Below, piece after piece: positions 25,681-33,409 of a stretch of DNA of 64,000 bases (position 1 is the first letter of the stretch; every line of letters begins with the position of its first letter). Below the pieces are notes generated by a model that had not been told where the DNA came from, did no database searches, and saw only the letters and a program-made list of their open reading frames with translations. Source of the DNA: DAOVXM01 sp963746255 (GTDB lineage: Bacteria > Chloroflexota > Anaerolineae > Anaerolineales > UBA4823); assembly GCA_963746255.1 (NCBI GenBank), contig CAVVAJ010000009.1, positions 248,001 to 312,000 of the forward strand, given 5' to 3'. The position numbers and the translations under genes were made by a program.

Positions 25681-26397
25681 TTGAAGCAGAAACCTGCAAA
25701 AGGGAGCATGGGTGGAAGGATCGTCGCGATCATCCCTGCTTATAATGAAGCGGAGACGATCACACCCGTAATTATTAAAACTATAAGTCATCTTCCAGTC
25801 CTGGTCGTAGATGATGGGTCAGCGGATCAAACTGCAGATATCGCCGGGCAAGCCAGTACGCAGGTCATCAAGCTGGTTGAGAACCAGGGCAAAGGCGCAG
25901 CACTGCAAGCTGGTTTTCGATGGGCAATTGACCAAGGATACACCGCTATCGGCACTCTAGATGCGGATGGGCAGCATGATCCGGATGAAATTCCTCAGTT
26001 TATCAAAGCCTTTGAAACGACCGGCGCTGATCTCATCATTGGCATGCGTGATTTTTCCGATATGCCTGTCATACGCCGGCTAGCCAATTGGTCGGGAAAA
26101 GTTGCTTTCTCTTGGGCAATGGGTCAGGAAATCCACGACAACCAGTCGGGATTCCGCCTGCTGAGCTCGCGAATGGCAAACGAAATGCTGACGAGCTACG
26201 AAGGTGGTTTCGAACTTGAAGTTGAGATGATTGTTATCTGTATCCGGACCGGCTTCACACTAGATTGGGTCCCTATCCGTACAATTTATGCGGGTGAGGC
26301 AAGCCATATTAACCCGCTCCAACATACCCGGAATTTCTTGCGAATGGTTCAAAAAACGCGCGCCGGACGCCCATCAAAACAGATACGAGATGGATGA
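25681..26397 (+). CDS. Family 2 glycosyltransferase (dolichyl-phosphate-mannose-synthase type)
   Basis: A GT-A fold transferase of about 230 residues: VAIIPAYNEAETI at the N-terminus, nucleotide-sugar motifs VVDDGSADQT and DADGQHDP (the metal-binding DxD), and QSGFRLLSS toward the acceptor side. It has no transmembrane segment, so it is a cytoplasmic or peripheral enzyme likely moving a sugar to a polyprenyl phosphate. The start is ambiguous: TTG 25681, or ATG 25708 which sits only 1 nt after AGGGAG. Its last 8 nt overlap the phosphoesterase gene, so the two are translationally coupled. Confidence 0.88.
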   Translation: MKQKPAKGSMGGRIVAIIPAYNEAETITPVIIKTISHLPVLVVDDGSADQTADIAGQASTQVIKLVENQGKGAALQAGFRWAIDQGYTAIGTLDADGQHDPDEIPQFIKAFETTGADLIIGMRDFSDMPVIRRLANWSGKVAFSWAMGQEIHDNQSGFRLLSSRMANEMLTSYEGGFELEVEMIVICIRTGFTLDWVPIRTIYAGEASHINPLQHTRNFLRMVQKTRAGRPSKQIRDG

Positions 26398-27253
26398 AGA
26401 CAACCATGGCGTGTATAAACTCTCCCGGAGAGGATTCTTGAAAATGACCGCAGTAGGAACAGCAATCCTCACTGCTGGATCATCATTACTTATGGGCGCA
26501 AAAAACGAGGCTGGAAAGCCAGTTCTGGATTTTATCGAAGTCCCGATTAAGGGACTGCATCCGAGCGTGGAAGGTTTTAAAGTTATCCACATCACAGATA
26601 TCCATCTTAGTTTATTGACCCATATCGATGTTGTGCAAAAAGCTGTTGCATTGGCGAACAGTGTAGAACCAGATGTTGCGCTGATAACCGGCGATCACAT
26701 CTGGAAAAATTCAGCCGCGATGTTCGACCTCGCCCCGGTCCTTACCCAGATCAACGCACGCCATGGGGTCTTCGCTAGCCTGGGCAACCATGAACTTTGG
26801 GCTAACGAAGCGGTCGTCAAGCAAGCCATGCTTGAAGCAAGACTGCCGTTATTGGAGAACCAAGGTGTGGACCTGCCAGTGGGAAAAGGCAGCGTTTACC
26901 TTGCGGGTCTAGACGACGCCTGGAGTGGTGATCCAGACCTTGACGCAAGCCTCGCGAACAACCACAACAATGCTCCCGTAATCCTCATGTGCCACGAACC
27001 CGATGTAGCCGACTATTATGCACACACGAAGAAAATTGCCCTGCAGTTATCCGGTCACAGCCATGCTGGACAGGTGCGGCTGCCCTTATATGGTCCCGTG
27101 GCACTGCCCTACCTTGGTCGGAAATACGAGATGGGACTATACCGCGTTGAAGATATGTGGCTCTACACCAATCGTGGGCTGGGCGTGATCAGCGTCCCGC
27201 TGCGTTACAATTGCCCCCCAGAAGTAACCGTGATCACACTGGTTCGTGCCTAA
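26390..27253 (+). CDS. Tat-exported calcineurin-like metallophosphoesterase
   Basis: A 287-residue protein. A twin-arginine signal (LSRRGFLKMTAVGTAIL) occupies the first 40 residues. The metal ligands of the calcineurin fold are all present: DIH, TGDH, GNHELW, CHEP and GHSHAGQ. It resembles the YaeI/YkoQ group of membrane-facing phosphoesterases. The ATG at 26390 overlaps the upstream glycosyltransferase by 8 nt; the same frame is open further upstream but only as an overlap. The pair may act on a lipid-linked sugar, which is inferred from linkage alone. Confidence 0.88.
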   Translation: MDEDNHGVYKLSRRGFLKMTAVGTAILTAGSSLLMGAKNEAGKPVLDFIEVPIKGLHPSVEGFKVIHITDIHLSLLTHIDVVQKAVALANSVEPDVALITGDHIWKNSAAMFDLAPVLTQINARHGVFASLGNHELWANEAVVKQAMLEARLPLLENQGVDLPVGKGSVYLAGLDDAWSGDPDLDASLANNHNNAPVILMCHEPDVADYYAHTKKIALQLSGHSHAGQVRLPLYGPVALPYLGRKYEMGLYRVEDMWLYTNRGLGVISVPLRYNCPPEVTVITLVRA

Positions 27254-27279
27254 AGAGATGCTTTTCAGCGCTTTTAAGG

Positions 27280-27285
27280 TATAAT
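27280..27285 (+). promoter_or_regulatory. -10 box of the tRNA-Arg gene
   Basis: A perfect TATAAT lies 10 bp before the mature 5' end of the tRNA. No good -35 match was seen. Confidence 0.55.
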
Positions 27286-27295
27286 TCAGCCGCCA

Positions 27296-27368
<73 letters not shown>

Positions 27369-27377
27369 CCTCTTTCA

Positions 27378-27398
27378 GGCTTGTCCCTTCGGCAAGCC
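27378..27398 (+). terminator. Hairpin after tRNA-Arg, probable terminator
   Basis: GGCTTG (27378-27383) pairs with CAAGCC (27393-27398). The following TTACTTGTTT is a weak T-rich tail. Confidence 0.45.
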
Positions 27399-27530
27399 TT
27401 ACTTGTTTAAGGGGGGATTTTCCCTCGGCCCCAGGATTTACCCGGATCATGGAGAAGAACAACGGTCAGAACGACATCAATTCCCAATGTGATAAAATCT
27501 ATCCGAAATAGTGTATAGCGGAGTTCATTT

Positions 27531-28223
27531 ATGGATTCGAAATTCACAGCATTCCCCCAAGAGACGGTCCAATTTTATCGTGAACTGGTGGCGAACAATA
27601 ACCGCGATTGGTTTATGGAGCATAAGCAGGACTATATCGATTACGTGCAAACCCCAGCGGTGGCATTCACCGGCACGATGGGTTCCCGTCTGAAAGCCAT
27701 TGCCCCTAATATCATCGCTGACCTGCGGACAAATGGCGCTGGCTCGCTGATGCGCATCTACCGTGATATCCGATTTGCCAAGGATAAAACTCCCTACAAA
27801 ACCAATCTGGGGATCATTTTCTGGGAAGGTGCTGGTAAAAAAACAGAAAACCCGGGCTTCTACTTCCATGTCACTCCCTCCGATCTGGGTCTCTTTTGTG
27901 GCGTTCATACTTTCACCAAAGAGAAATTGATTTTGTATCGCAAAGCGGTTGACAATGAGCGCATCGGGGAAGAACTATCCCAGATCACATCAGCGGTCAT
28001 GGCAACAGGCTGCTATATAGGGGGCGACCAGTATAAACGCGTCCCAACTGGATTTGAACCAGATCATCCCCGGGCGGAATTACTGAAATTCAAAGGCCTG
28101 CACGCATCTATCAGCGATTTGGATCCCGAACTGATCACCAAACCCGAATTTATGGATTACACATTTGAACAGTGGCGGAAAATGGTGCCATTGCACCATT
28201 GGTTGGTAAAACTCGCTGGGTGA
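27531..28223 (+). CDS. DUF2461 (TIGR02453) family protein
   Basis: A 230-residue protein matching the DUF2461 pattern throughout: FYRELVANNNRDWFMEHK at the N-terminus, IYRDIRFAKDKTPYKTNLGI in the middle, GFYFHVTPSD and the C-terminal KMVPLHHWL. The family is widespread in bacteria and its biochemical role is not known. No signal peptide. It is a single gene between the tRNA and the radical SAM gene. Confidence 0.9.
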   Translation: MDSKFTAFPQETVQFYRELVANNNRDWFMEHKQDYIDYVQTPAVAFTGTMGSRLKAIAPNIIADLRTNGAGSLMRIYRDIRFAKDKTPYKTNLGIIFWEGAGKKTENPGFYFHVTPSDLGLFCGVHTFTKEKLILYRKAVDNERIGEELSQITSAVMATGCYIGGDQYKRVPTGFEPDHPRAELLKFKGLHASISDLDPELITKPEFMDYTFEQWRKMVPLHHWLVKLAG

Positions 28224-28281
28224 TTAAGAAGGTTTTTCACGCAGCGCTGTTCTGAGTAGTAAACATCTTACAGGTGCTTCA

Positions 28282-29094
28282 ATGAGCGTTTTTCCCCATA
28301 CATTAGCTGAACATCCAACACCAGTTTCTGCGTTGAGCAAGAAACTCTGGATCTACACGAATTATGACTGCCATCTGCGCTGCTCATACTGCGTGGCAGA
28401 ATCTACTCCAACTGCAGCGCGGCGGGGAATGGAAATCGATTCCGTCCGCCGGTTGGTGGATGAAGCGGTGGAGATCGGGTTTGATGAGATCTTTTTCACC
28501 GGTGGAGAACCGTTCATCCTGCCCGACATCTTTGAGATGTTATCTTACTCCGCTGATCGCGTAAAAACAACCGTCCTTACCACAGGCATGCTCCTCAAAC
28601 GCAAACGGATGGAATCACTGCGTCAAATTAAATCGGAGAACCTTACAATCCAAGTCAGCCTCGATGGTGGAAGTGCCGAGGCGCATGATCTGTACCGAGG
28701 TCGCGGCACTTGGGATGCAACAGTGGAGGCGATTAAACGTTTGACCGATCATAGGTTCCACGTACGGTTGAGCACGACAGAGACGCCGGCCAACACAAAT
28801 TCCTTAACGGAAATCTGTGAATTTCACCTCACACTCGGGATCCCTGAAGAGGATCATTTCATCCGTCCATTGGCGAAGCGCGGCTTTTCGCAAGAAGGGA
28901 TCGATGTATCTACGAAATCGATCAATCCCACCATAACAGTAAACCGGGAGGGCGTTTTCTGGCATCCCCTCTCAACCGACGAAGATATGCAAATCAGTAA
29001 ATGCATTTTCCCGCTGCAGAATGCCGTGGAGTGTGTCGAAGAGCAGTTGAAGGTGATCGCCGCTGGGGGTGAACCACGCATCAACTTCACTTGA
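28282..29094 (+). CDS. Radical SAM protein
   Basis: A 270-residue protein with the [4Fe-4S]-binding CHLRCSYC (CxxxCxxC) about 35 residues in, the SAM-binding GGEP (FFTGGEPFILPD) and QVSLDGGSAEAHD. The length covers the partial TIM barrel with little C-terminal extension; Cys residues near 237 and 253 may or may not bind a second cluster. The substrate cannot be read. It lies 190 nt upstream of the MoaD-like/AOR pair; a role in cofactor or peptide maturation is possible but unproven. Confidence 0.88.
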   Translation: MSVFPHTLAEHPTPVSALSKKLWIYTNYDCHLRCSYCVAESTPTAARRGMEIDSVRRLVDEAVEIGFDEIFFTGGEPFILPDIFEMLSYSADRVKTTVLTTGMLLKRKRMESLRQIKSENLTIQVSLDGGSAEAHDLYRGRGTWDATVEAIKRLTDHRFHVRLSTTETPANTNSLTEICEFHLTLGIPEEDHFIRPLAKRGFSQEGIDVSTKSINPTITVNREGVFWHPLSTDEDMQISKCIFPLQNAVECVEEQLKVIAAGGEPRINFT

Positions 29095-29106
29095 GGTTGA
29101 TTAGGT

Positions 29107-29123
29107 GGCTTCCGGTGGAAGCC
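29107..29123 (+). terminator. Hairpin after the radical SAM gene
   Basis: GGCTTCC-GGT-GGAAGCC is a perfect 7-bp stem with a 3-nt loop, 13 nt after the stop codon. The T-run expected of an intrinsic terminator is missing. Confidence 0.45.
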
Positions 29124-29268
29124 ATAAGTAATCTCCCCCCTCTCAAGCTTTAGTAATTCTTACCTGTCAACGCCTGTGTGGAGATCTACTCTACACACCT
29201 AGATCCACTTTTGTGAGCAAACTAGGCTGAATATGATATTTGTCATCGTGCAGAATTTATGCAACCCT

Positions 29269-29277
29269 GCTAGAATT
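29269..29277 (+). promoter_or_regulatory. Extended -10 promoter of the MoaD-like gene
   Basis: TGCTAGAAT is a TGn extended -10 box that ends 5 nt before the ATG at 29283, so the transcript would start at or beside the start codon. No ribosome-binding site is visible, which fits leaderless translation. Confidence 0.45.
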
Positions 29278-29282
29278 TAGCT

Positions 29283-29522
29283 ATGCGTGTGATAATTCGG
29301 TTTATCGCCACATACCGGTCCAATCTCCCGTCTGGTACGGAGGGTAACACGTGTGTGCTGGAGGTACCTCCAGGCACGTCGGCTGGAGACCTTGCTGGGC
29401 AATACGGCATCCCGTTGGATAATTCCAGCGTCATATTGGTAAACGGGCATACAGTCGATCTGGCAGTGCCGCTCCAAGAGGGAGATGTGCTGGCAGCTTT
29501 CCCCGCTATGGCAGGCGGATGA
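29283..29522 (+). CDS. MoaD/ThiS-like ubiquitin-fold sulfur carrier
   Basis: A 79-residue beta-grasp protein ending in the diagnostic C-terminal Gly-Gly (FPAMAGG), the site of adenylation and thiocarboxylation. LEVPPGTSAGDLAGQYGI and DVLAAFPAMAGG match the MoaD/ThiS layout. It sits 45 nt before an aldehyde:ferredoxin oxidoreductase gene, so it most likely supplies sulfur for the pterin (molybdenum or tungsten) cofactor of that enzyme. Confidence 0.88.
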   Translation: MRVIIRFIATYRSNLPSGTEGNTCVLEVPPGTSAGDLAGQYGIPLDNSSVILVNGHTVDLAVPLQEGDVLAAFPAMAGG

Positions 29523-29571
29523 GACAACCCAACAACAGATAATCCCGTAGAATGAGGAGTTGAGCAGATGA

Positions 29572-31398
29572 ATGGTTGGCATGGCCGTATCTTTAAGAAT
29601 TGATCTCAGCACGGAATCTATTACAACTGAGCCGGTTGACCCACAAATCGCCCGCGACTATATCGGCGGCCGGGGATGGGCAATCCGCTATCTGTATGAT
29701 GAGCTAGATCCGCAAATCGACCCATTATCGCCTGATAACATCATGATCATGGCAACCGGGCCGCTGACAGGCACGCCTGCACCGACTGGCAACCGCTATA
29801 TGGTGGTCACTAAATCTCCGCTGACGGGCGCCATCACGGTCTCAAACTCTGGAGGCGATTTCCCAACTTGGATGAAGCGCACCGGTTATGATATGTTCAT
29901 TATCGAAGGCAGAGCTGAAAGACCAGTTTATCTATGGGTGAACGAGGATGAGATCGAGTTGAGGTCAGCGGAACACATCTGGGGAAAGGAAGTCCATGAA
30001 GCGGAAGATCTGCTACTGGAAGAAACCGACATGAAAGCGAAGGTAGCCTGCATCGGACCGGCGGGCGAACGGTTGGTGAGAGTCGCCAGCATCATGAATG
30101 ATAAACATCGCGCCGCCGGACGGTCTGGGGTTGGGGCGGTGATGGGAAGCAAGAACTTGAAGGCGGTCGTCGTTCAGGGCAACAAAATACCCACGATGGC
30201 TGACCCGGAGGGGATGAAGAAGCTCAGCGTGAAAGTGTCCCGGGAGGTTGGTGTCGATGTCAAGAAGGGATCAGCGCTGCGTGAGTACGGCACAGCCTAT
30301 GTTCCGGCCGTGACAAATGAACTTGGCATACTGCCGACACGCAACTTCCAATCTGGCGTATTTGAAGGTGCAGAAGCGATCGGTGGGGTAGCGCTCAAAG
30401 AACAGTACCTGATCCGCGCGAAACCCTGCTATAAATGCCCCATCGCTTGTGGGCGCGTGACCGAAGTCGATGAGCCAGGCTACGAAGGCGCAGGTGAAGG
30501 ACCAGAGTATGAGACACTGGCTGCTTTGGGTTCGGCATGCGGTATCGATAACCTAGCCGCAATAACGAAAGCCAACTACCGGTGCAACGAGCTCGGATTG
30601 GATACGATTTCGACAGGGATGACGATCGCGGCTGCAATGGAGATGTACGAAAAGGGCTATATACCCGAGAGCGAGATCGGTAAGGCGCTGCGTTTCGGTG
30701 ATGTGGATGCCATGATTGAATACGTCGAGAAGATGGCATTCCGAGACGGTTTTGGCAATGATTTGGCAGAGGGCAGCTACCGGTTAGCGGCGAAGTACGG
30801 CCACCCGGAAATTGCGGTAACCGCAAAAAAGCAGGAATTCCCTGGTTATGACCCGCGCGGTGCTAAAGGAATGGGACTGCTGTACGCCACCTCCAATTAC
30901 GGTGCCTCGCATATGGCAGGTGATATCGCTTATTCGGAAGTATTTGGGGTGCCCGAGAAACTGGACCCGCTCACGACCGAAAATAAGCCCCAGTTGGTAA
31001 TACGCTACGAGGATGCATTCACACTGATCGATGCAGCCGGGATGTGCGTATTCCTAAGTGTACGCTATCTGTTCGATCCAGATATGAACCTGTTCCCCAG
31101 CCGGCTGTCAGAGATGATGAACTTGACTACCGGCGAAAAATACACTAACACGAGCATTATGCTGGCTGCTGAAAGGATTTTCAACCTAGAGCGGTTGTTC
31201 TTGGTTAGAGCTGGCTTCACCCGTGATGACGATACTTTGCCAAGCCGGATGCTCACGGAACCGCTGATCGAAGGACCAGCAAAAGGCCAGATTGTGGAGC
31301 TGGATGTAATGCTGCCAGAATTCTACCGCATGCGCGGTTGGGATGAGCAGGGTGTGCCGACTCAGGCAAAACTGGCTGAATTGGGCTTAGTAGCCTAA
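29572..31398 (+). CDS. Aldehyde:ferredoxin oxidoreductase (tungstopterin family), N-terminal frameshift
   Basis: About 608 residues of an AOR-family enzyme: YIGGRGWAIRYLYDELDP, GPLTGTPAPTGNRY, the pterin-binding AAGRSGVGAVMGSKNLKAV, cluster ligands in CYKCPIAC and a fourth Cys in AGMCVFLS. AORs oxidise aldehydes to acids with ferredoxin. The natural start seems to be ATG 29568, which has GAGGAG (29554-29559) 8 nt upstream. Its frame encodes MNGWHGRI, the usual AOR beginning, but runs into a stop after 12 codons. Removing one T of TTT at 29592-29594 would join it to RIDLSTESI. As given, translation must start at 29572 or 29581. MoaD lies just upstream. Confidence 0.9.
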   Translation: MVGMAVSLRIDLSTESITTEPVDPQIARDYIGGRGWAIRYLYDELDPQIDPLSPDNIMIMATGPLTGTPAPTGNRYMVVTKSPLTGAITVSNSGGDFPTWMKRTGYDMFIIEGRAERPVYLWVNEDEIELRSAEHIWGKEVHEAEDLLLEETDMKAKVACIGPAGERLVRVASIMNDKHRAAGRSGVGAVMGSKNLKAVVVQGNKIPTMADPEGMKKLSVKVSREVGVDVKKGSALREYGTAYVPAVTNELGILPTRNFQSGVFEGAEAIGGVALKEQYLIRAKPCYKCPIACGRVTEVDEPGYEGAGEGPEYETLAALGSACGIDNLAAITKANYRCNELGLDTISTGMTIAAAMEMYEKGYIPESEIGKALRFGDVDAMIEYVEKMAFRDGFGNDLAEGSYRLAAKYGHPEIAVTAKKQEFPGYDPRGAKGMGLLYATSNYGASHMAGDIAYSEVFGVPEKLDPLTTENKPQLVIRYEDAFTLIDAAGMCVFLSVRYLFDPDMNLFPSRLSEMMNLTTGEKYTNTSIMLAAERIFNLERLFLVRAGFTRDDDTLPSRMLTEPLIEGPAKGQIVELDVMLPEFYRMRGWDEQGVPTQAKLAELGLVA

Positions 31399-31458
31399 TA
31401 TTCATTGTCAATTGGATAGCGAGGTAAATATCGCCAAATTTGATTGGTATAGTCGAGA

Positions 31459-31487
31459 TTGACAGAAATAATATTATGTGATACTAT
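31459..31487 (+). promoter_or_regulatory. Housekeeping promoter of the cold-shock gene
   Basis: TTGACA (31459-31464), a 17-bp spacer and TACTAT (31482-31487). The start would be near 31494, leaving a leader of about 140 nt before the csp ATG. The promoter is flanked by the inverted repeat GGTATAGT (31446-31453) / ACTATACC (31483-31490). Confidence 0.75.
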
Positions 31488-31537
31488 ACCATCCTGAAGG
31501 ATGCGAGATAGTTACCGTTGGACGAGAGTAAAACGAT

Positions 31538-31569
31538 GGCCCGAGACGCAAAGTCCTGGGCCTTTTTTT
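31538..31569 (+). terminator. Attenuator-like hairpin in the cold-shock leader
   Basis: GGCCCGAGAC (31538-31547) pairs with GTCCTGGGCC (31553-31562) with one G-T pair and one mismatch around the loop GCAAA, followed directly by seven T. It is an intrinsic terminator by form but lies between the promoter and the csp start codon, so it may work as an attenuator opened under some condition. Confidence 0.65.
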
Positions 31570-31634
31570 GTTGGACTGTGACGATGGAACAGCCTCGGCA
31601 TCATAAACAACATAGTACAAGGAGTATGGTTTAC

Positions 31635-31847
31635 ATGTCTGAAAGTGTTATCGGAACAGTCAAGTGGTTCAACGGCAGCAAAGGCTACGGTTTTATCGAG
31701 CAGGAGAGCGGAGAGGATATTTTCGTTCACTACTCTGAAATAAGCGGCGATGGCTTCCGCAACCTGATGGAAGGCCAGCGGGTGGAATTTTCCATTCAAG
31801 AAGGTCCAAAAGGCTTGCAAGCTGCTAACGTAATCGCACTCAACTAA
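31635..31847 (+). CDS. csp: Cold-shock domain protein
   Basis: A 70-residue single CSD protein. RNP1 KGYGFI and RNP2 IFVHYS are intact, and the N-terminal IGTVKWFNGSKGYG is classical. It binds single-stranded RNA/DNA and acts as an RNA chaperone. The start at 31635 is set by this conserved N-terminus and by AAGGAG at 31618-31623; longer in-frame readings run back into the leader. A long leader with a terminator-like hairpin suggests post-initiation control. Confidence 0.95.
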   Translation: MSESVIGTVKWFNGSKGYGFIEQESGEDIFVHYSEISGDGFRNLMEGQRVEFSIQEGPKGLQAANVIALN

Positions 31848-31870
31848 TCAATATCTGTTGATTTGACAAG

Positions 31871-31899
31871 AACAGCCCGAGAAATCTCGGGCTGTTTTC
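31871..31899 (+). terminator. Intrinsic terminator of csp
   Basis: AACAGCCCGAGA-AA-TCTCGGGCTGTT is a perfect 12-bp stem followed by TTTTCATT. Because it lies between convergent genes, it may also serve the minus-strand MttB operon. Confidence 0.9.
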
Positions 31900-31933
31900 A
31901 TTATCCAAGTTGTGATGAGAAAGAAAACCTATC

Positions 31934-33403
31934 TTAGTTTGGATACTTCATTAGGTTGGGTAAACTGGCCATTCCCGCCTTAATGGCGAGGGCTGAAACG
32001 AGACGCTCAAGTTCCCTTTGTTCATCACCCTGGCGCGTTGGAGGCAGGAAATTGGATAAGAGCTCGGATACGCGGGCGCGCGCCCGCTGGAAAGTGTCAT
32101 TACCACCAGCCTGCTGCCAGCCCCGGATTGAATCGCGATCGATCACCTCGGATGGCAGGTGCTGCTCTTTACGGAACAACTCACGGGTGAGCTTCTGTTT
32201 GAGGAATTCCCCCTTGAAATTCATCCCCGCATACATGCCGACAGCCAGGGGATCAGTTTGAACCTGTATACCATCTAATAGCCGCTGAGCCATTGCGATG
32301 GCTTCCGCATCAATGACTAACTTCTCGGGCGATTGGCATGCCAGGAAATCAAGCATCCCTGCCCCAGAGATCATGTTGATGCCTGCTAACGCGCCCAACA
32401 TTGCCGTGATGCCCGATTCCATACCCGCCTGTGCATCGACCACTTTAGCATCACTTGCGCCGAGATAAGTATGCGTGGGGATACCTAGTGATTTGCCAAC
32501 CTGGGCATAAGCAATGTCAATCATCGCGGTTTCGACAGCCCCCATCGGTGTCGTGCCCTTACGCATATCGAAAATTGCCGGTGCGCCACCCCAAACAATC
32601 GGCGCGCCGGGCTTGGATAGCTGGTGAATGGTAATCCCGCTCAAACACTCCGCGGCATGCTGGACCACAGATCCAAGCAGCGTTACCGGTGCTGCCGCAC
32701 CAGCCAAAGGCATGGACACAATCTGAGCGGGGACATCTGCCCGGGCTAACTGGATGAGGTTCTCAGCGCCGAAATCACTCCAAATCAACGGCGGGGTAGG
32801 GCAGACGTCAAATACAGCTTGCGGCTTTTCTGCCAATCCCATTCTGCCGTTAGTGAAGATCGCCAGCATATCAATCATGTGCTGGAGTGTGGGAACTGCA
32901 AAGGCACCGGTGACCACCGGTTTATTCGAGAGGGATAAAACGACGTAAAGCCGGTAGAGGTCGCCAATCGTCTTTGGGGCATCAGCGCAGATCACTGCCG
33001 TCGATTGAGCGGCATATTCGGGGAGCTGCTCCGTGATTTTAACAATCCGTACCAAGTCCGGAGTTTGGGAAGGTTTTGGACGAAGTGTATCCGGGTCCAA
33101 AACGCTGACACCCGATGAACCCGGATCAAAGTGAACCCGGTCACCGCCATAATGGACAGCTGGTTCGCCGTTGCGATTGTATAGGGTAAACGCGTTTGGT
33201 ACAGTCTCAAGAGACTTGCGCACCAACCGCTCAGGGATACGGACAACTTCGGTACTTTCATCAACATCGGCACCCGCAGCGGCTAACAATCCTCGAGCAG
33301 CTATAGCTTGAACCTTGATACCTGGATCGAGCAGCAGTTGGAAGGCTTCATCTAATACGCGTGCCGTCAGCTCTGGGGTAAGTAATGCAATTCGAGGCTG
33401 CAT
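31934..33403 (-). CDS. MttB-family (trimethylamine methyltransferase-like) protein, second copy
   Basis: A 489-residue member of the MttB superfamily (DPGIKVQ, AFTLYNRNG, HFDPGSSGVSVLD, AQAGMESG near the active-site end). It has no in-frame amber codon, so it belongs to the non-pyrrolysine group whose known members demethylate glycine betaine, carnitine or related quaternary amines; the exact substrate is unknown. It would transfer the methyl group to the corrinoid protein encoded two genes upstream. It starts 7 nt after the stop of the first MttB gene and in the same reading frame. GGAG precedes the ATG. Confidence 0.88.
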   Translation of the reverse strand: MQPRIALLTPELTARVLDEAFQLLLDPGIKVQAIAARGLLAAAGADVDESTEVVRIPERLVRKSLETVPNAFTLYNRNGEPAVHYGGDRVHFDPGSSGVSVLDPDTLRPKPSQTPDLVRIVKITEQLPEYAAQSTAVICADAPKTIGDLYRLYVVLSLSNKPVVTGAFAVPTLQHMIDMLAIFTNGRMGLAEKPQAVFDVCPTPPLIWSDFGAENLIQLARADVPAQIVSMPLAGAAAPVTLLGSVVQHAAECLSGITIHQLSKPGAPIVWGGAPAIFDMRKGTTPMGAVETAMIDIAYAQVGKSLGIPTHTYLGASDAKVVDAQAGMESGITAMLGALAGINMISGAGMLDFLACQSPEKLVIDAEAIAMAQRLLDGIQVQTDPLAVGMYAGMNFKGEFLKQKLTRELFRKEQHLPSEVIDRDSIRGWQQAGGNDTFQRARARVSELLSNFLPPTRQGDEQRELERLVSALAIKAGMASLPNLMKYPN

Positions 33404-33409
33404 AATCGC

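Noticed and set aside
31500..31570. Cyclic-di-GMP (GEMM) riboswitch in the csp leader
   Set aside because: ACGCAAAG recalls GEMM, but the GCAAACC arm and overall pairing are missing; the hairpin reads better as an attenuator.
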